The notes beneath the pieces are model-generated. The model saw nothing but the letters and a program-made list of their open reading frames with translations, had not been told where the DNA came from and searched no databases. This document shows, one piece after another, positions 60,989 to 64,000 of a stretch of DNA of 64,000 nucleotides (within the stretch, counting starts at the first letter, position 1; every line of letters starts with the position of its first letter). Position numbers and translations under genes: made by a program. This DNA is from Anaerolineae bacterium (GTDB taxonomy: Bacteria > Chloroflexota > Anaerolineae > UBA4142 > SHND01): contig JAJVIA010000014.1 of the NCBI GenBank assembly GCA_022072245.1, positions 1 through 64,000 of the forward strand, in the 5' to 3' direction.

Positions 60989-63900
60989 TTATTCTGCCGT
61001 CGGCGCGGGCGCGGGTTGCGCGGCGTCAGTTTTTTTCTTGCGCTGTACGAGATTCAACGCAATATCCAAAAGCGCGTACGCCGTCGGCACGAGCAGCAGC
61101 GTCAAAATGGTGGACGTAATCAAACCGCCAATGACGACGAGCGCCAACGGTTGGCGGAATGAACCGCCCGCGCCGAGGCCCATTGCCACCGGCAGCGAAC
61201 CGAGAATCAACGCGAGCGAAGTCATTAACACGGGACGCAACCGAATTGGGCCCGCGGCGAGCAGCGCCTGATCGCGCGCCATGCCGCCTTTACGCAAACG
61301 ATTGGCAAAGTCCACGAGCAGAATGGAATTTTTCGTCACGAGCCCGAACAGCATGACAATGCCAATCATGGCGGTCATGTCGAATGGCGTATGCGTGAGC
61401 AGCAGCGCGAGGAACGCGCCGAGCAGCGACAGCGGCAGCGCCAACATCATGACCAACGGCTGCGTGAACGAACCGAACTGCGACGCCAACACCATGTACA
61501 CAAACACAACCGAGAGCAGCAGCGAGATAAAGAGCGATTGAAACGATTCGTTAAACTGCTGCACCTGACCGCCGAATTGCACGGTCACGCCCGACGGCAA
61601 AGTCAATTGATCCACGCGCGCTTGAATGTCGTCGGCGACGGACTGTTGCGCGCGGCCCAAGACGTTCGCGCCAATCGAAATTTTTGGTTCACGATTCAGG
61701 CGTTCGAGCGCGGTGGGTCCCGAAGCGTTCGACAAGGTTGCGACATTGCGTAACGGCACGACTTGGCCCGTCATGGTCGTCAAGGACAAATCGAGAATAT
61801 CTTGCCAACGCGAACGGTCTTGCGGACGCAAGCGCACGATAATATCCGCTTCGCGTCCGGGGTCGCGATAACGCGACGCGGTATCGCCGTTGATGAGCGT
61901 GCGGACGGTCGCGCCAACCGCCGCGGTCGAGAGACCGAGCCGCGCGGCTTTGTCGCGGTCCACGTCAATGTGCAGTTCGGGCTTGCCCGGCTGATAGCTG
62001 CGGTCCAAATCCACCACGCCCGGAATATCGTGAATGGCAGCCATAATTTGGTCGGACGCGGTAACGAGGTCGTTCACATTGCCGGTGGTCTGCAAATTGA
62101 TTTGAATCGGGCGCGCGGTGACGGCGGTGCCGCCCCCGGCGAATCCGCCCGACGAAAATGCAATGCCCGGCACATTTGCCAGCGCGGCGCGAAATTGCGG
62201 CTCTAGTTTCGGCATTTGCGCGGCGTCGTGAATTTTCACGCTAAAGGTCGCGCGTTCGGGCGCGCCCTGACTGCCGACTGTGACAAAAACGCTTTCCACT
62301 TCCGGGAAACTGCGAAAGACTTTTTCCACTTCGCGCGCTTGGGCGTCCGTCGCCGTGAGCGTCGTGCCGGGCGGCATTTGGATTTGCGCCGAAATGGTGT
62401 TTTGGCCCGTCGGCGCAAAAAAGGTAAATTCCAAAAATGGAATACAGGCGAGAATGCTCACAAAAATCAACGCGCCGATACCGGCTGTAATGAGTTTGTG
62501 CCGCAGCGTCCACGCGAGCGCGGAACGATAGACGGTATCGAGCCAACCGAGTTTCGCCGTCGCCGCTTCTTCGAGTTCGGCGGAACCGTGCGCGCGTTCG
62601 TGTTCTTGGGCGACCTGAACCGCTTCCCCTTTTTTCAATTTGCGCTGCTTGAACCAATGCGCGGAAAGCATCGGCGCGAGCGTGAACGCTTCAAACAAGG
62701 ATAAAAGCACGGCGGCGGTGACGGTTAAACCGAACGATTGAAAGAAGCGACCGACAATGCCCGACACGAACGCAATCGGCAAAAAGACCGAAACGACGGT
62801 GAGCGTCATGGCTAGCACGGCGAGACCGACTTCGTTGGTGCCATTGAGCGACGCCGTTTTGGGATCCTCGCCGCGCTCCATGTGGCGGAAAATGTTTTCG
62901 CGCACCACAATCGCATCGTCAATCACCAGTCCGACCGCGAGCGACAACGCGACGAGCGTTACCAGATTCAACGACAAACGCAAATAATCCATGACCGCGA
63001 ACGTGCCAATCATAATGATGGGCAAACCGATGACGGTGACGATGGTATTGCGAAGGTCGCGGAAAAAGAACAAGACGACGAGCGCGGCAAAGACGCCGCC
63101 CAAAATCAAATCGGTGATGGAATCTTCCACCGACGCTTTGATAAATTCCGATTGGTCGCTCGCGATGGCGATATGAATGTCGGGATTTTCTTGTTGCAGT
63201 TTTTCGATTTGACTCTTGATATCGTCGGCGACGCTGACGGTGTTGGCGCCGGATTGTTTTTGCAGACTGATGGCGATGCTGTCGCTGCCATTCAAACGGC
63301 TAAAAGTTTCTTGGTCGGCGTAACCGTCCACCACTTGCGCGACGTCGCGCACATAGACCGGCACGCCGCGCTGATTCGAGACGATGACGTTGTTGATTTC
63401 TTGAAGCGAACGAAAATCGCCGGGCGTGCGGAGCGTAATATCTTGATTCTCTTCGGTCACTTTGCCGCCGGGCAAACTCACGTTCGCCTGCGCCAGCGCG
63501 CTCGTCACTTGCTGCGGCGAAAGCCGTCGCGCGCGCAGCGCGTCCAGATCCATTTGCACTTGAATCTGGCGCTGCAAACCGCCGGTGACATTCACTTGCG
63601 CCACGCCGTCAATGCGCTCCAAACGCGCTTTGAGGTCTTGGTCAACCAGACGGCGCAGCGCTTCGGGATTTGATTTGCCGGTGGCGTCCGAGACGGCGAG
63701 CGTCATGATGGGCAGCGCGGTGAAATCGAAACGCTGCACGGTCGGACTCGAAGCGTCGCGCGGAAACGTCCCGCGAATCGCATTCACTTTTTCCTGCACG
63801 TCTTGCGCCGCTTGCTGCGCGTTCGTTTCGAGCGAGAATTGGACCGTGACGAGCGCGAGATTTTCTTGCGAAGTCGAAGTCACCGTGTCCACGCCGTTCA

Positions 63901-64000
63901 GCGAACTGACGGCTTCTTCAATCGGTTTGGTGATGTTGGCTTCGACATCCGCCGCGCTCGCGCCGGGATAGACGACGGAAATGGCGACTACGGGAAACGA
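60989..64000 (-). CDS. RND-family efflux transporter (HAE1/AcrB type), 5' end outside the window
   Basis: About 1003 residues are visible, from VVYPGASAADVEANITKPIE to the end AQPAPAPTAE; the N-terminal transmembrane helix and first few residues lie beyond base 64000. Features of AcrB-like pumps: porter subdomains (VQRFDFTALPIMTLAVSDAT, FAGGGTAVTARPIQINLQT), the central TM block with the proton-relay aspartates in LSLAVGLVIDDAIVVRENIF, and FGLVTKNSILLVDFANRL in the last TM block. These trimers expel drugs or metabolites with the proton motive force, with a periplasmic adaptor that would be encoded outside. A second porter repeat and two 6-helix groups are complete. Confidence 0.95.
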   Translation of the reverse strand, partial: SFPVVAISVVYPGASAADVEANITKPIEEAVSSLNGVDTVTSTSQENLALVTVQFSLETNAQQAAQDVQEKVNAIRGTFPRDASSPTVQRFDFTALPIMTLAVSDATGKSNPEALRRLVDQDLKARLERIDGVAQVNVTGGLQRQIQVQMDLDALRARRLSPQQVTSALAQANVSLPGGKVTEENQDITLRTPGDFRSLQEINNVIVSNQRGVPVYVRDVAQVVDGYADQETFSRLNGSDSIAISLQKQSGANTVSVADDIKSQIEKLQQENPDIHIAIASDQSEFIKASVEDSITDLILGGVFAALVVLFFFRDLRNTIVTVIGLPIIMIGTFAVMDYLRLSLNLVTLVALSLAVGLVIDDAIVVRENIFRHMERGEDPKTASLNGTNEVGLAVLAMTLTVVSVFLPIAFVSGIVGRFFQSFGLTVTAAVLLSLFEAFTLAPMLSAHWFKQRKLKKGEAVQVAQEHERAHGSAELEEAATAKLGWLDTVYRSALAWTLRHKLITAGIGALIFVSILACIPFLEFTFFAPTGQNTISAQIQMPPGTTLTATDAQAREVEKVFRSFPEVESVFVTVGSQGAPERATFSVKIHDAAQMPKLEPQFRAALANVPGIAFSSGGFAGGGTAVTARPIQINLQTTGNVNDLVTASDQIMAAIHDIPGVVDLDRSYQPGKPELHIDVDRDKAARLGLSTAAVGATVRTLINGDTASRYRDPGREADIIVRLRPQDRSRWQDILDLSLTTMTGQVVPLRNVATLSNASGPTALERLNREPKISIGANVLGRAQQSVADDIQARVDQLTLPSGVTVQFGGQVQQFNESFQSLFISLLLSVVFVYMVLASQFGSFTQPLVMMLALPLSLLGAFLALLLTHTPFDMTAMIGIVMLFGLVTKNSILLVDFANRLRKGGMARDQALLAAGPIRLRPVLMTSLALILGSLPVAMGLGAGGSFRQPLALVVIGGLITSTILTLLLVPTAYALLDIALNLVQRKKKTDAAQPAPAPTAE

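Overview
The window reads as a chromosomal segment of a free-living bacterium with GC-rich, GCG/CGC-loaded codon use. It is probably an anaerobic or facultative member of the Chloroflexota (Anaerolineae-like). The hints are a single-chain pyruvate:ferredoxin oxidoreductase next to an ADP-forming acyl-CoA ligase/GNAT fusion, a lipoprotein with an NBR1-type Ig-like domain, a DUF2207 protein, and many small dispersed palindromes. No rRNA, tRNA or other taxonomic marker is present, so this assignment is an inference.

Layout. 1-4.1 kb (minus): the end of a possible DNA-defence operon with a SNF2 helicase, a 59-aa protein and an SMC-like ATPase cut by the window edge; palindromic repeats sit inside and after the helicase gene. 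4.5-5.6 kb: a family III CoA-transferase. 5.6-6.25 kb: a 96-bp direct repeat and an orphan intrinsic terminator in front of the oxidoreductase. 6.25-13.9 kb: pyruvate to acetyl-CoA to acetate/ATP genes (nifJ, a dihydroorotate-dehydrogenase-like protein, ligase/GNAT). 14-17.6 kb: a short FtsK-type motor, a small membrane protein and a DUF2207 protein. 17.7-18.1 kb: a decayed lactate racemase gene. 18.1-21.8 kb: a secreted four-repeat protein, a subtilase with a C-terminal glycogen-binding-like domain, and an esterase. 21.8-24 kb: a patch with an amputated HEAT-repeat gene, a PNPOx protein, an AT-rich nuclease-like gene and a small ORF with an in-frame TGA. 24.1-37.2 kb (plus): a long cluster of tightly packed genes: phosphatase, three ATP-grasp ligases, GCS2 ligase, GT39, PqqD-like protein, HprK-like kinase, two GT2 enzymes, ABC exporter and an NTP_transf_5 protein. 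This looks like a peptide/amine ligation and modification pathway. 37-43 kb (minus): Lrp regulator, nucleoside hydrolase, lipoprotein, penicillin acylase. 43.3-52.6 kb (plus): a haem-copper-oxidase-like membrane protein, a second ligase/GNAT, MarR plus a YceI protein with a shared operator, then a VOC protein, a DsbA/FrnE-like protein with UGA at its first active-site cysteine, an esterase and a glycosidase. 52.6-64 kb: pirin, PLP lyase, MOSC, class C beta-lactamase-like, MBL-fold, membrane-bound MutS-like, beta-propeller and RND transporter genes.

The strongest unusual signals are: a candidate selenoprotein (UPWC motif) with a bacterial SECIS-like hairpin 15 nt after the UGA; a PqqD-like protein whose C-terminal tail resembles a RiPP leader/core, beside a HprK-like kinase and an exporter; five genes whose -10 box lies 7-8 nt before the start codon, pointing to leaderless mRNAs; a LexA-type palindrome inside a near-consensus promoter of the FtsK-like gene; a perfect 14-bp inverted repeat as MarR operator before yceI; and palindromic repeats inserted in frame in the helicase gene.
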